Assembly: GCA_021769625.1 (NCBI GenBank)
Contig: JAETSN010000019.1
Span: 1 to 61,386, forward strand
Source: [Clostridium] symbiosum
GTDB lineage: Bacteria; Bacillota; Clostridia; Lachnospirales; Lachnospiraceae
Reading direction: 5' to 3'
DNA: 61,386 nt
Positions 24,230 through 32,952 of the stretch are shown here, piece by piece. Under the pieces are notes generated by a model. That model had not been told where the DNA came from. It saw only the letters and a program-made list of their open reading frames with translations, and searched no databases. Both the position numbers and the translations under genes were made by a program. Position 1 is the stretch's first letter. Each line of letters starts with the position of its first letter.

Positions 24230-25678
24230 TCATTGTACATATTCCCCCCGGATGTCCTCTTCCGGCGGGTCGATCGGATAATTTCCCGTAAAGCAGCCGT
24301 CGCAGATGCCAAGGCCGCCAACCAGCTCCCTGAGCCTCTCGATCCGCAGATACCCCAGCGTATCGGCGCCGATGATCTGCCGGATCTCCTCTATGCTCCT
24401 GTTATAGGCGATCAGCTGCTCCCTTGCGGGCACATCCGTGCCGAAATAGCAAGGCCATAAAAAGGGCGGCGCACTGACGCGCATATGCACCTCTTTCGCT
24501 CCGGCATCCCGCAGCATGCGCACGATCCTGTCCGAAGTGGTGCCCCGGACAATGGAATCATCGATCATCACGATCCGCTTGCCTTCCACCGCTTCCCGGA
24601 TGACATTCAGCTTCACCTGCACACTGCTCTCCCGGCTCTTCTGCCCTGGTTTGATAAAAGTCCTGCCGATATAAGTATTCTTTACAAAAGCCTGTCCGCA
24701 GGGAATCCCGGACTGCAGCGAATACCCGAGCGCCGCCACGTTTCCCGACTCCGGCACTCCCACCACGAGGTCCGCTTCCACCGGCGAATCCATCGCGAGA
24801 TATTTTCCCGAAAGGATTCTGGACTGATAGACGCTGACGCCGTCAATGCGGCTGTCCGGCCTTGCAAAATAAATATACTCAAAAATGCATCTGCCATGCT
24901 CCTCCGGGCTGATACACATGCTCTTATCCGATTCGATCCCCTTCTCCGGGCTGATCGTCACGATTTCCCCCGGTTCCACGTCCCTGACAAACTCCGCGCC
25001 CACCGTATCCAGAGCACAGCTCTCTGAAGCAAGGATATAGGTGTTATCCCTCTTCCCGATGCAGAGCGGCCTGAAGCCAAAGGGATCTCTCGCCCCGATC
25101 AGCTTTCTGGGCGACATGATCACCAGCGCATAGGCACCCTTTATCTTCTTCATGGCGCGTGCCACCGCCTCCTCGACGGACCTGGAATTCAGACGCTCCC
25201 TCGCCACATGGTAGGCGATCACCTCGGAGTCGATGGTAGTCTGGAAAATAGCGCCTGTATACTCCAGTTCCCGGCGCAGTTCCGGCGCGTTCACCAGATT
25301 GCCGTTGTGGGCAAGCCCCAGCGTACCTTTCACATAGTTTAACACGAGAGGCTGGGCGTTTTCCCTTGAGGAAGAACCGGCTGTGGAATACCGGACATGG
25401 CCCACGCCGATATCCCCGATCAGTTTTCCCAGCTTTTTAGCACTGAAAGATTCGTTCACAAGCCCCATATCCCTGCTCGAAAGGACCTTCCCCTTCGGCC
25501 CGTTCGTATCGGAAACCGCGATACCGCAGCTCTCCTGCCCTCTGTGCTGCAGGGACAAAAGGCCGTAATAAATCGTTTCCGCCACGTTTCCGCCGTCAAA
25601 ATCATAGATGCCGAAAACGCCGCACTCTTCCCGCAGATCGTCATTTAACTCTTCGTTAACAAAAATTTCTCCCGGCAT
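24230..25678 (-). CDS. purF: Amidophosphoribosyltransferase
   Basis: A 482-residue enzyme catalysing the first committed step of purine synthesis. The Ntn glutaminase nucleophile is Cys19 (REECGVFGIYD), so residues 1-18 are a cleaved propeptide as in the Bacillus enzyme. Glutaminase motifs (LQHRGQESCGIAV, HVRYSTAG, AHNGNLVN) are followed by the phosphoribosyltransferase half with the PRPP loop VMIDDSIVRGTTS. The C-terminal CDGCFTG supplies ligands for the iron-sulfur cluster. The start is three nt after the purC stop. Confidence 0.96.
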   Translation of the reverse strand: MPGEIFVNEELNDDLREECGVFGIYDFDGGNVAETIYYGLLSLQHRGQESCGIAVSDTNGPKGKVLSSRDMGLVNESFSAKKLGKLIGDIGVGHVRYSTAGSSSRENAQPLVLNYVKGTLGLAHNGNLVNAPELRRELEYTGAIFQTTIDSEVIAYHVARERLNSRSVEEAVARAMKKIKGAYALVIMSPRKLIGARDPFGFRPLCIGKRDNTYILASESCALDTVGAEFVRDVEPGEIVTISPEKGIESDKSMCISPEEHGRCIFEYIYFARPDSRIDGVSVYQSRILSGKYLAMDSPVEADLVVGVPESGNVAALGYSLQSGIPCGQAFVKNTYIGRTFIKPGQKSRESSVQVKLNVIREAVEGKRIVMIDDSIVRGTTSDRIVRMLRDAGAKEVHMRVSAPPFLWPCYFGTDVPAREQLIAYNRSIEEIRQIIGADTLGYLRIERLRELVGGLGICDGCFTGNYPIDPPEEDIRGEYVQ

Positions 25679-25680
25679 CC

Positions 25681-26385
25681 CTATAATCCCAATCTGTTGA
25701 ACACTTCGTTATAGGCTTCCTCCACATTTCCCAGATCCCTGCGGAAACGGTCCTTATCCAGTTTTTCATTCGTATGTACATCCCAGAGCCTGCAGGTATC
25801 AGGACTCACTTCATCCGCCAGAATGATCTCGCCGTGGTAACGTCCGAACTCTATCTTAAAATCGATCAGCTTCATGTCTGCCTGCAGGAAATAGGCTTTC
25901 AGAACATCGTTCACCTGAAAGGCATACTTCTTGATGGTTTCGATCTCCTCCCATGTCGCCAGCCCGAGCGCCACCGCAAAATAGCTGTTGATCAGGGGAT
26001 CTCCCAGATCGTCATTTTTATAGGAAAACTCGATGGTAGGGATCTTCAGCGCCGTCCCTTCCTCCACGCCGAGCCTCTTCGAAAAAGAACCTGCCGCCAC
26101 ATTCCGGATGATCACTTCAAGGGGTACGATCTCCACCTTCTTCACAAGGGTTTCCCTCTCACTCAGTTCCTCTATATAATGGGTGGGCACGCCTTCTTTT
26201 TCCAAAAGCTGGAACACCCTGTTCGTCATACGGTTATTGATCACGCCTTTTCCCACGATAGTGCCCTTTTTCTCGCCGTTAAAAGCTGTGGCATCATCCT
26301 TATAATCCACGATCAGCCGATCCGCGTCGTCCGTCTTAAATACTTTCTTTGCCTTTCCTTCATAAAGCTGCTCTAATTTTTTCAT
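25681..26385 (-). CDS. purC: Phosphoribosylaminoimidazole-succinocarboxamide (SAICAR) synthase
   Basis: A 234-residue enzyme joining CAIR and aspartate. Motifs are [23 protein letters not shown], the VEVIVRN-like [24 protein letters not shown] and [20 protein letters not shown] precedes the ATG. It is the first gene of purC-F-B-A and has a strong promoter at 26429-26457. I saw no purine riboswitch or obvious PurR box in its leader. Confidence 0.96.
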   Translation of the reverse strand: MKKLEQLYEGKAKKVFKTDDADRLIVDYKDDATAFNGEKKGTIVGKGVINNRMTNRVFQLLEKEGVPTHYIEELSERETLVKKVEIVPLEVIIRNVAAGSFSKRLGVEEGTALKIPTIEFSYKNDDLGDPLINSYFAVALGLATWEEIETIKKYAFQVNDVLKAYFLQADMKLIDFKIEFGRYHGEIILADEVSPDTCRLWDVHTNEKLDKDRFRRDLGNVEEAYNEVFNRLGL

Positions 26386-26428
26386 GTTTTCCTCCTGATG
26401 GTATGTGGTTACCTGTTATCCATTCCCT

Positions 26429-26457
26429 ATCATAACGCATGAACGGATTTTATGCAA
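26429..26457 (-). promoter_or_regulatory. Promoter of the purC-purF-purB-purA operon
   Basis: On the minus strand TTGCAT (26457-26452), a 17-nt spacer and TATGAT (26434-26429) make a near-consensus promoter. The leader to purC is about 37 nt. Confidence 0.7.
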
Positions 26458-26557
26458 CCAAAGTTGTCGGAAAAATTGTAATATGGACTTTGCACCCAAA
26501 ACATAGTATACTGCCCTTATAACAATATAGGTTGCAAGGCTGAAAGCAGGTGATCAT

Positions 26558-26701
26558 ATGACAGAAATTGAAATGATGCAGAAGAATATCGAAGAATTTG
26601 CAAGGCTTCAAAAATATATGATTCTTACCTCGGATAAAGAATCTGCCGCGTATAAAGAAATGAAAACAAGCGGCTTTACTCTTGAAAAAATCTCCGCCTA
26701 A
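26558..26701 (+). CDS. Small protein of unknown function (47 residues)
   Basis: An ATG-initiated frame of 47 codons preceded by GCAGGTGA at good spacing. The protein is charged and helical (starts MTEIEMMQKNIEEFARLQ and ends FTLEKISA) with no membrane segment. It is divergent from purC and its stop overlaps the stop of the convergent ABC ATPase gene by four nt. I do not recognise a family. The composition reads as real coding sequence, but length makes this uncertain. Confidence 0.5.
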   Translation: MTEIEMMQKNIEEFARLQKYMILTSDKESAAYKEMKTSGFTLEKISA

Positions 26702-27474
26702 CTGTCTGACAATTTCCCGATAAATTCCTGCACCCGTTCTTTGGATGAATGGAATAATTCATCCGGCGTTCCTTCCGCCTGGATCAGGCCGCCTTCCATA
26801 AATATAATCCTGTCGGACACTTCCCTGGCGAAACTCATCTCGTGGGTGACGATGATCATCGTCATATGTTCCAGCGCCAACTGGCGGATCACCTTCAGGA
26901 CCTCCCCCGTCAGTTCCGGGTCCAGCGCGGAGGTCGGCTCGTCAAAGAACAGGATCTCCGGTTTTAAAGCCAGCGCCCGCGCAATGGATACCCTCTGCTG
27001 CTGCCCGCCGGAGAGCTGGCAGGGATAGGCATCCGCTTTATCCGCCAGTCCAAGCTGCACAAGCAGCCTTCTCGCCGTCTCCTCCGCCTCCTGCTTCGGA
27101 ATACCCGCCACTTTGACCGGAGCGTCCGTAATATTTTTCAGCACGCTGTAATGCGGAAACAGGTTGAAATTCTGAAAGACCAGTCCGAAATAGCGATGAA
27201 ACTTCCTCAGTTCCTTTTTGGAAACATAGACAGCCTCACCCGACTCTCCCTGTCCCGGCGCACAGACCGTGTGCCCCAGATAGGCAAGGCTTCCGCTGTC
27301 CATCCTCTCCAGCAGAGCAGCGCACCGAAGCAGCGTAGACTTCCCCGAACCGGAAGGCCCGATAATGGATACCACTTCCCCCTTCTTCACCGTCAGGGAA
27401 ATATCTTTCAGTACCTCCAGTTCGTCAAACGCCTTCCGCATATGCTCAATTTCCAGTAAATTTTCCGTTCCCAT
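26698..27474 (-). CDS. Polar amino acid ABC transporter ATP-binding protein (GlnQ/HisP-like)
   Basis: A 258-residue ATPase: Walker [14 protein letters not shown]-loop [10 protein letters not shown], signature LSGGQQQR, Walker [15 protein letters not shown], switch His in IIVTHEM. FNLFPH and the short form are typical of the polar amino acid uptake family. The start at 27474 is chosen because GGAG lies five nt upstream; the frame stays open to 27513. It is separated from its permease gene by the hairpin element B. Together with 27738 and 28435 it forms an import system; the exact substrate is unknown. Confidence 0.95.
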   Translation of the reverse strand: MGTENLLEIEHMRKAFDELEVLKDISLTVKKGEVVSIIGPSGSGKSTLLRCAALLERMDSGSLAYLGHTVCAPGQGESGEAVYVSKKELRKFHRYFGLVFQNFNLFPHYSVLKNITDAPVKVAGIPKQEAEETARRLLVQLGLADKADAYPCQLSGGQQQRVSIARALALKPEILFFDEPTSALDPELTGEVLKVIRQLALEHMTMIIVTHEMSFAREVSDRIIFMEGGLIQAEGTPDELFHSSKERVQEFIGKLSDS

Positions 27475-27532
27475 CGTTTCTCCGTATATCAAATATGTAA
27501 AATCCAACCTCACCTGTCAGTTAAAACCTCAA

Positions 27533-27729
27533 CCAGCCGGGAGGAAAATAAAATCCTCAAGGAGCCCCTTAAAAAACGCCGGCACTTTAGCCAATGTGAA
27601 GAGATTTTCTAAGACGCTAAAGCACAGCGTCCAAGAAAATCTAAACTTCACATGCGAGCTTAGTGTCCGCTGCGTTTTTTTGGAGCGAAAGCGCGGCGAT
27701 GGAGGATTTTATTTTCCTCCCGGCGTCCG
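27533..27729 (+). repeat. Dispersed nested-hairpin element, copy B (longest form)
   Basis: A 197-bp element bounded by CCAGC and GCGTCCG. Outer arms at 27536-27558 and 27702-27724 are perfect 23-bp complements. Next come AAGGAGCCCCTT and an inner stem AAAAAACGC/GCGTTTTTT. The apical loop of copies C and D is replaced by a long extra hairpin at about 27593-27653 (ATGTGAAG with CTTCACAT, GATTTTCT with AGAAAATC, GACGCT with AGCGTC). A GC-GAAA-GC tetraloop lies at 27685-27692. It sits inside an amino acid transporter operon, between the permease and ATPase genes, where a strong terminator would be unexpected. Confidence 0.85.
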
Positions 27730-27737
27730 CCCTCCAA

Positions 27738-28391
27738 CTACCCCTCATAATACCGATAATGCTTCTCGATCCTCTCCATCGCTACCGCCACCACCAGATT
27801 AAACACATAGTAATACACCCCGGCGATCATCAGCGGCACCACCGTTGTCTCCGCCGCCGCAATCTGCTTCGCCACGGTGAACATCTCCGCCACCGCTATG
27901 ACAAAGGCAAGAGAGGTATCTTTCACCAGCGTAATGATCTCGTTTGTCACGGAGGGCAGGATCCGTTTGACCACCTGCGGCAGGATGATCCGGAAAAATG
28001 TCTGTATTTTACTGTAGCCTAAAACCTGCGCCGCTTCGTACTGCCCTCTTGGCATGGATTCTATGCCGCCCCTGTAAATTTCCGCAAAGTAGGCGGCATA
28101 GTTCACCGCAAACCCGATGATCACCGCAATAAACCGATAAGCCGCCGAGATCCGCACATGGAACAGATAGTAAGGACCGAAATATACCACAATGAGCTGC
28201 AGCATCAAAGGTGTGCCGCGCATGATCGATATGTACACTTTTGTAGCCGTCCTTAAAATGCCGTTTTTCGACATCCGCCCGAAAGCCACGATCAGCCCCA
28301 GAGGTAACGAAAACAGCAGTGTCAGAAAGAAGATCTCCACCGACACCGCAAGCCCTTCGCCAAGTTGTAAAAGTATTGTTCCGAAATTCAT
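27738..28391 (-). CDS. Polar amino acid ABC transporter permease (HisM/GlnP-like)
   Basis: A 217-residue permease with about five membrane helices and the family's EAA loop (EAAQVLGYSKIQTFFRIILPQ). RGTPLMLQL and the YAAYFAEIYRGGIESMPRGQ segment are typical of the HEQRo amino acid permeases. It lies 43 nt downstream of the binding-protein gene and upstream of element B and the ATPase gene, with only 8 nt between its stop and the element. Confidence 0.95.
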   Translation of the reverse strand: MNFGTILLQLGEGLAVSVEIFFLTLLFSLPLGLIVAFGRMSKNGILRTATKVYISIMRGTPLMLQLIVVYFGPYYLFHVRISAAYRFIAVIIGFAVNYAAYFAEIYRGGIESMPRGQYEAAQVLGYSKIQTFFRIILPQVVKRILPSVTNEIITLVKDTSLAFVIAVAEMFTVAKQIAAAETTVVPLMIAGVYYYVFNLVVAVAMERIEKHYRYYEG

Positions 28392-28434
28392 TGCTGCATC
28401 CCGCCTTATCCGCCGTCACGCCATATCCGTGATC

Positions 28435-29223
28435 TCACTTGTAATCCTCTATGCAGAGGAAATCGGTAAGCCCGTACTTATCTGCCAGTTCCGCCACTTT
28501 GCCGTCCTCATAGAGTTTGTAAATATCCTTCTGTACCTGATCGCGAAGCTCCGTATTGCCCTTCAAAAAGCCCACCGCATATTTTTCGGAGGCAAGGCGT
28601 TCCTCCAGCATCACATAGCCTTCCCCTCTGGACTCGATCTGATATGCCGCCACCCCGATATCCATCGCCAGGCAGTCTATGCCTCCCGCTTCCAGATCCA
28701 TAAACGCCGTATTGTAATCCGCATACTGGGTCAATTCCCCGAAACTTGCAAGAAGCGCCGCATTCTCTTCGCTCTCCAACGCCGCCAGAGCGGAGGAGTC
28801 CTTCTGAACCCCCACGACTTTCCCCGCCAGATCCGACGGAGTGCTGATACCAGAATCCGCCGCCACCACATAAACCTGGCTGTTGTCAATATAGGGATCG
28901 CTCCAGGTGTAATCATCCTCTCGCCCGTCCATCGTAAAGCCGTTCCAGATACAGTCGATAGCGCCGGAAGATAACTCCATATCCTTCGCGTCCCAGTCAA
29001 TCGGCTGTTTTACTAACTCCCAGCCCTCCAGATCGCAGACCGCCTGCGCCATCTCCAGGTCAAACCCGGTATACTCGCCGTTTTCATCCGCATAGCCGTA
29101 GGGCGGGAACTCCGCGTCAAAACCTACCGTAAAAGTCTTTCCTTCCTCTTCCTTGCCGCCGCAGCCCGTCAGCATTCCCGCCGCCAGTACGCCGCATAAC
29201 ATAAGTGCCGTCACTTTTTTCAT
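28435..29223 (-). CDS. Amino acid ABC transporter substrate-binding lipoprotein
   Basis: A 262-residue extracellular solute-binding protein of family 3. A lipoprotein signal ends in LTGC (Cys21). The mature part starts with the family's FTVGFDAEFPPYGYADENGEYTGFDLEMA and continues with LSSGAIDCIWNGFT and DGKVAELADKYGLTD. GGAGG precedes the ATG. It is the first gene of the uptake operon. The leader holds a CTTTAGT/ACTAAAG inverted repeat near 29257-29290 that could be an operator. Confidence 0.95.
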   Translation of the reverse strand: MKKVTALMLCGVLAAGMLTGCGGKEEEGKTFTVGFDAEFPPYGYADENGEYTGFDLEMAQAVCDLEGWELVKQPIDWDAKDMELSSGAIDCIWNGFTMDGREDDYTWSDPYIDNSQVYVVAADSGISTPSDLAGKVVGVQKDSSALAALESEENAALLASFGELTQYADYNTAFMDLEAGGIDCLAMDIGVAAYQIESRGEGYVMLEERLASEKYAVGFLKGNTELRDQVQKDIYKLYEDGKVAELADKYGLTDFLCIEDYK

Positions 29224-29405
29224 AATGTTCCTCCTCGTATGTCATCCAATATTTCCGCTTTGCCCTTTAGTTGTTTATCAATTTATCAGACTAAAGCGTT
29301 CTTATATTACCATACCGCAGGGAAACTGTCAACACGGATTCCATCATAGTAAGGTAAAATTACCATTCCATGCTCTCTCAGTACTAAGAAACCCGTAATT
29401 TACCA

Positions 29406-29428
29406 AAGGGAGCCTGAACGGCTCCCTT
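29406..29428 (-). terminator. Terminator after the rubredoxin/glutamate-synthase-like gene
   Basis: A 9-bp perfect stem (AAGGGAGCC with GGCTCCCTT, 5-nt loop) lies 38 nt beyond the stop codon at 29466. The minus-strand tail TTTGGTAAATT is moderately T-rich. A near-palindrome, GGTAAAATTAC with GTAATTTACC, lies beyond it at about 29352-29405. Confidence 0.6.
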
Positions 29429-29465
29429 CAATTTATACCACTTATCTGCTTTTTCGGACGAAAGC

Positions 29466-30866
29466 TTACGCATGCGCAATATCGGTATGCTCCGAAATCT
29501 CCCTGTTTATCGTACACAGATCCTCCAGGGAAAGCCCGTGCACATCGTCATGGCCGGTGATCCTGGCAAAGGTCTTTAACTCTTCCAGCGAGCAGTTTAA
29601 GTAATTTGCCACCCTCTGCGCCGCCGCATCTATCTTCAGCCTCGCCCTCAGCGTTTCATCCTGCGTCGCCACACCCACCGGACAAAGTCCCGATCCGCAG
29701 ATGCGGTACTGCTGGCAGGCAGCCGCCACCATCGCCGCGGAAGCCACAGCCACGGCATCCGCCCCCATGGCAAGCGCCTTCGCGAAATCGGAGGATACCC
29801 TTAATCCTCCGGTGATCACAAGGGAGATATCCGATCTCACCGCATCCAGATACTTCCTTGCGCGGTGCAGCGCGTAGATCGTGGGCACGCTGGTGGCATC
29901 CCTCACCAGAGCCGGAGATGCACCGGTAGCGCCGCCCCTGCCGTCTATCGTAATGAAATCCGGCTCCGCAAATACGCAGTATTCCAGATCCTTCTCGATC
30001 TTTCCCGCAGCGATCTTGATGCCGATGGGCCGCCCGTCGGAGCGCCTGCGCAGTTCCGAAACCAGTGCCTTTAAATCTTCCTTCGTATCGATCCCCGGGA
30101 ATTTGGAGGGGCTGATCACATCCTGTCCCAGCGGTTTCTGGCGCACCGCCGCAATCTCCGGCGTCACCTTGCTGCCCGGCAGATGCCCGCCCATCCCCGG
30201 CTTTGTCCCCTGTCCGATCTTGATCTCAACGGCGTCCGCCTTTCTTAAATTTTCGTCCGTCGCGCTGTATTTATTCGGCACATACTCAAAAATATAGGCA
30301 TAGGCCGCCTCCATCTCCTCCGGCAATATACCGCCTTCCCCGCTGCACATAGCCGTATGCGCCATCGCACTTCCCTTTGAGAGCGCGATCTTTGTCTCCT
30401 TTGAAAGGGCGCCGAAGGACATATGGGATATGTAGACAGGGCTCTGCAGTATCATCGGGCGCTTCGCATTCTTTCCGATCACCGTCATGGTCTTTACCGG
30501 CGCATGTTCATCCAACGGAGGCGGATTTAACTGTGCTCCCAGAATCAGGATATCATCCCAGTTCGGCATGGGCATCTGCGTCCCCATCGCCTCAATGATC
30601 GGCTTTCCCGTCACCGCCATCTCGTGAATCTGTTTTATATAACGGTAATTGCTGTCCCGCTTCCTCGTCTCCGCCGGATAATCCAGATCCGATGCGCATA
30701 CCTCACATGAGTCCTCTTTCCCCTGTTTCTCTTCCGCTTCCTCGATTTTTTCAAAAACCTCTGTGCTCTTTCCGCACATCGGACACTTTTCCAGCTCTGA
30801 AAACGCCCTGCCCTCCTTCTCCTCATCGAACGTATACCCGCATACGCCGCATTTGTAAACCGCCAT
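29466..30866 (-). CDS. Rubredoxin-like domain fused to an FMN-binding glutamate synthase-type barrel
   Basis: A 466-residue protein. Residues 1-35 carry a rubredoxin-like knuckle pair (Cys6, Cys9, Cys28, Cys31) and a further CEVC lies near residue 54. The rest is the central FMN domain of glutamate synthase (SPVYISHMSFGALSKETKIALSKG, GGHLPGSKVTPEIA, DGRGGATGASPAL, GGLRVSSDFAKALAMGADAV). The cysteines in QYRICGSGLCPVGVATQ resemble the cluster ligands of GltS. It lacks the glutaminase and C-terminal domains, so it is not a full glutamate synthase large subunit. Archaeal-type glutamate synthase or another flavin oxidoreductase using ferredoxin-like electrons are the options. Confidence 0.9.
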   Translation of the reverse strand: MAVYKCGVCGYTFDEEKEGRAFSELEKCPMCGKSTEVFEKIEEAEEKQGKEDSCEVCASDLDYPAETRKRDSNYRYIKQIHEMAVTGKPIIEAMGTQMPMPNWDDILILGAQLNPPPLDEHAPVKTMTVIGKNAKRPMILQSPVYISHMSFGALSKETKIALSKGSAMAHTAMCSGEGGILPEEMEAAYAYIFEYVPNKYSATDENLRKADAVEIKIGQGTKPGMGGHLPGSKVTPEIAAVRQKPLGQDVISPSKFPGIDTKEDLKALVSELRRRSDGRPIGIKIAAGKIEKDLEYCVFAEPDFITIDGRGGATGASPALVRDATSVPTIYALHRARKYLDAVRSDISLVITGGLRVSSDFAKALAMGADAVAVASAAMVAAACQQYRICGSGLCPVGVATQDETLRARLKIDAAAQRVANYLNCSLEELKTFARITGHDDVHGLSLEDLCTINREISEHTDIAHA

Positions 30867-30898
30867 CTCTTTCTCCTTCCTTCTCTTCTTTTTTAATA

Positions 30899-32107
30899 TT
30901 ATTTTCTGACAGCTCCCGCCGTCTTCTGTTTTCTCTCGTATTCCGAGATCAGCCCCAGTATCTCGTCTCTGTATTTCGGATACTTTCCGCTGACCTGCGT
31001 CACCTCCGCCTGCGCCGTCCTTGCCAGCTCCCTGTTATAATCGAGCTGCTCCCGCAGGGATTTTCTGCGTCTCACCAGCCCCTGCCGCAGCTGCATCATC
31101 TCCCCCTCCTCGATCACCGCCCTGACCTGATGCAGCCAGACACTGGTATCCTTGATGCGGGCCTTGCGCAGCAGTTTTAAAAATTCTTTCTGATAATATA
31201 CATAGTCCTGAGAAGCCTGCTCCATCTTCTCCCGCTCCTGCTTCTCCTCCGTATACATATCCCAGAGAGTCTGCAGATCCGCCGACCGCTTTACACGGAA
31301 CTTCATGCACAGATAATCCAGCAGGTTTTTGTTGTTTACATACCGTATCTTCACGGTATTCTGCAGCAGGATCAGCCGGTTGATATCCTTCTCCACCCGG
31401 ACGATATCCCGTCCCGCATCGCCGTGTTTCAAAAACAGTTTCAAAATCACGACCGCAGCAATACCGACTGCCAGTACATACCCGATCTTCATATCGAGCC
31501 GCAGTGTTGTCTGTAAAACAAACAGAATGATCAGGCATGCCACCAGCGCGCCGAAACAGATCATCGCCATACCGGAAGCATTTTTCAGCTCATGCTCCAG
31601 TTCTTCCTGCCGGTACTCATAGGCGTGGCGCTCCCCGTTTAACCTGCGCATATCGCTCTTTACCAGCTTCTGGTAATCTTCCGCCTCCCTCAGTTTCCGG
31701 ATGCCGTCCTCCACATCCCCTTCCACCTGCTCGATCTGGGAAAATTCTTCATCCGATATACGGTTTTTCTTCCGCTTGTAGACCGCCTGCGTCTCCTCTA
31801 TGGTACACAGCTTTTCCGCCACCTCCCTGATATCCATCCGCATCATCTCCGGCAGGCGCTCCAACTCCTCGATGTCTGTCAGATGGGATGTCACCAGATT
31901 ATATTCATATTCCAGATGGCGCAGCTCCCGCTCCGCATCGGCGATCTGCTCCAGCGCGCTCCTGATATACTGTTCTCTCTCCTGCTTATTGTGGATATTG
32001 ATATTCTCCCGGTGAAAGACAGGTACCGACCGCTCTTCCCCCTCCTCGATCACACCGGGGATACTGTTTTTTCCTTTTCTCCTAAAGATCCTTTTCCAAA
32101 AACTCAT
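30899..32107 (-). CDS. Coiled-coil membrane protein of unknown function (DUF5716/5717 cassette)
   Basis: A 402-residue protein. Residues 40-175 are a long predicted coiled coil rich in Glu/Arg/Leu, followed by two adjacent membrane helices (about 182-222: MAMICFGALVACLIILFVL and YVLAVGIAAVVILKLFL) and a second charged coiled-coil half (235-400). No enzymatic motif is seen. The layout suggests a membrane scaffold with both ends in the cytoplasm. It overlaps the TPR gene by four nt and ends the four-gene operon that starts at 37867. Confidence 0.8.
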   Translation of the reverse strand: MSFWKRIFRRKGKNSIPGVIEEGEERSVPVFHRENINIHNKQEREQYIRSALEQIADAERELRHLEYEYNLVTSHLTDIEELERLPEMMRMDIREVAEKLCTIEETQAVYKRKKNRISDEEFSQIEQVEGDVEDGIRKLREAEDYQKLVKSDMRRLNGERHAYEYRQEELEHELKNASGMAMICFGALVACLIILFVLQTTLRLDMKIGYVLAVGIAAVVILKLFLKHGDAGRDIVRVEKDINRLILLQNTVKIRYVNNKNLLDYLCMKFRVKRSADLQTLWDMYTEEKQEREKMEQASQDYVYYQKEFLKLLRKARIKDTSVWLHQVRAVIEEGEMMQLRQGLVRRRKSLREQLDYNRELARTAQAEVTQVSGKYPKYRDEILGLISEYERKQKTAGAVRK

Positions 32108-32931
32108 GGCTGCGTCACCATCTCCCTGTATTTCTTCCGCATCCCCGCAAGACGCTCCGATATCATCCCATAATACGCCGCATCATGCCCGGAAAGCTGT
32201 TTTGACAGTTCTCTGCAGGCGTCTGATTCCTCATATTCCCTTCTGCTCTTCTCCATCCGGCTCTCCACCTCCAGAGAATGATCATGCCACATCGGATGTT
32301 CCGCAATAAAGGCGATATACTCCCCCTCAGAACATCTCATGCGCAGCGCCGTAAGATAAGCGAAAGCCGCCTCCACATGATCCGGATTCTCCTGATATGC
32401 CGCAAGATACGCCTCCGCCGCCTCCTCAAAGGAAAACAGCCGGCTAAAAGCCACCCCCTTATTATAAAGAAGCTGCGAGCGCATCACATGATTCATGGCC
32501 GGCATTTCTTCCAGCAATTTCTCATATTCCGCAACAGCCTGCACATAACGCTTATTTGCCACCAGATAATCGGCAAAATGTTTTCTTCGCGTGGAGACAT
32601 CCATATCCGCGCTCACCCGCAGCAGTTCTTCCGTCTCCTGCCGCTTTTTCTCGGTGCCGAAATGAGCATATTCCAGTATCATCCCCACAAAAGCACTCGG
32701 CGAACCATTCTGACTGATCAGGGTATAGAGCGGCCTCGCCAGTTCTTTCAACCCGCATTCCTCATCCAGCCATTTTGCCAGATTCAGGTCAAGGATCCCC
32801 CTGTCCAGCAGAAATGTATTCTGGCACAATACAAAACAGAGTTCCTCCACGCAATATACCGATGAATCTGTCTGTGCTATATGATAAGGGTGCTCCGCAT
32901 ATTTCCCCACCGTCTCGATCAATCTTCCCAT
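32104..32931 (-). CDS. TPR-like helical protein of the DUF5716/5717 cassette
   Basis: A 275-residue soluble protein. The middle part contains repeated helix pairs resembling tetratricopeptide repeats (LVANKRYVQAVAEYEKLLEEMP and FEEAAEAYLAAYQENPDHVEAAFAYL-like units, about residues 115-215). The N-terminus (KYAEHPYHIAQTDSSVYCVEEL) is not recognised. It overlaps the downstream gene by four nt and lies 21 nt after the DUF5716 gene. A protein-interaction adaptor is the likely role. Confidence 0.8.
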   Translation of the reverse strand: MGRLIETVGKYAEHPYHIAQTDSSVYCVEELCFVLCQNTFLLDRGILDLNLAKWLDEECGLKELARPLYTLISQNGSPSAFVGMILEYAHFGTEKKRQETEELLRVSADMDVSTRRKHFADYLVANKRYVQAVAEYEKLLEEMPAMNHVMRSQLLYNKGVAFSRLFSFEEAAEAYLAAYQENPDHVEAAFAYLTALRMRCSEGEYIAFIAEHPMWHDHSLEVESRMEKSRREYEESDACRELSKQLSGHDAAYYGMISERLAGMRKKYREMVTQP

Positions 32932-32952
32932 TTTTATACTCTCTTCATCTTA

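Noticed and set aside
26386-26557. Purine riboswitch or PurR box upstream of purC
   Set aside because: No conserved riboswitch core or tandem PurR half-sites could be found; only a plain promoter is visible.
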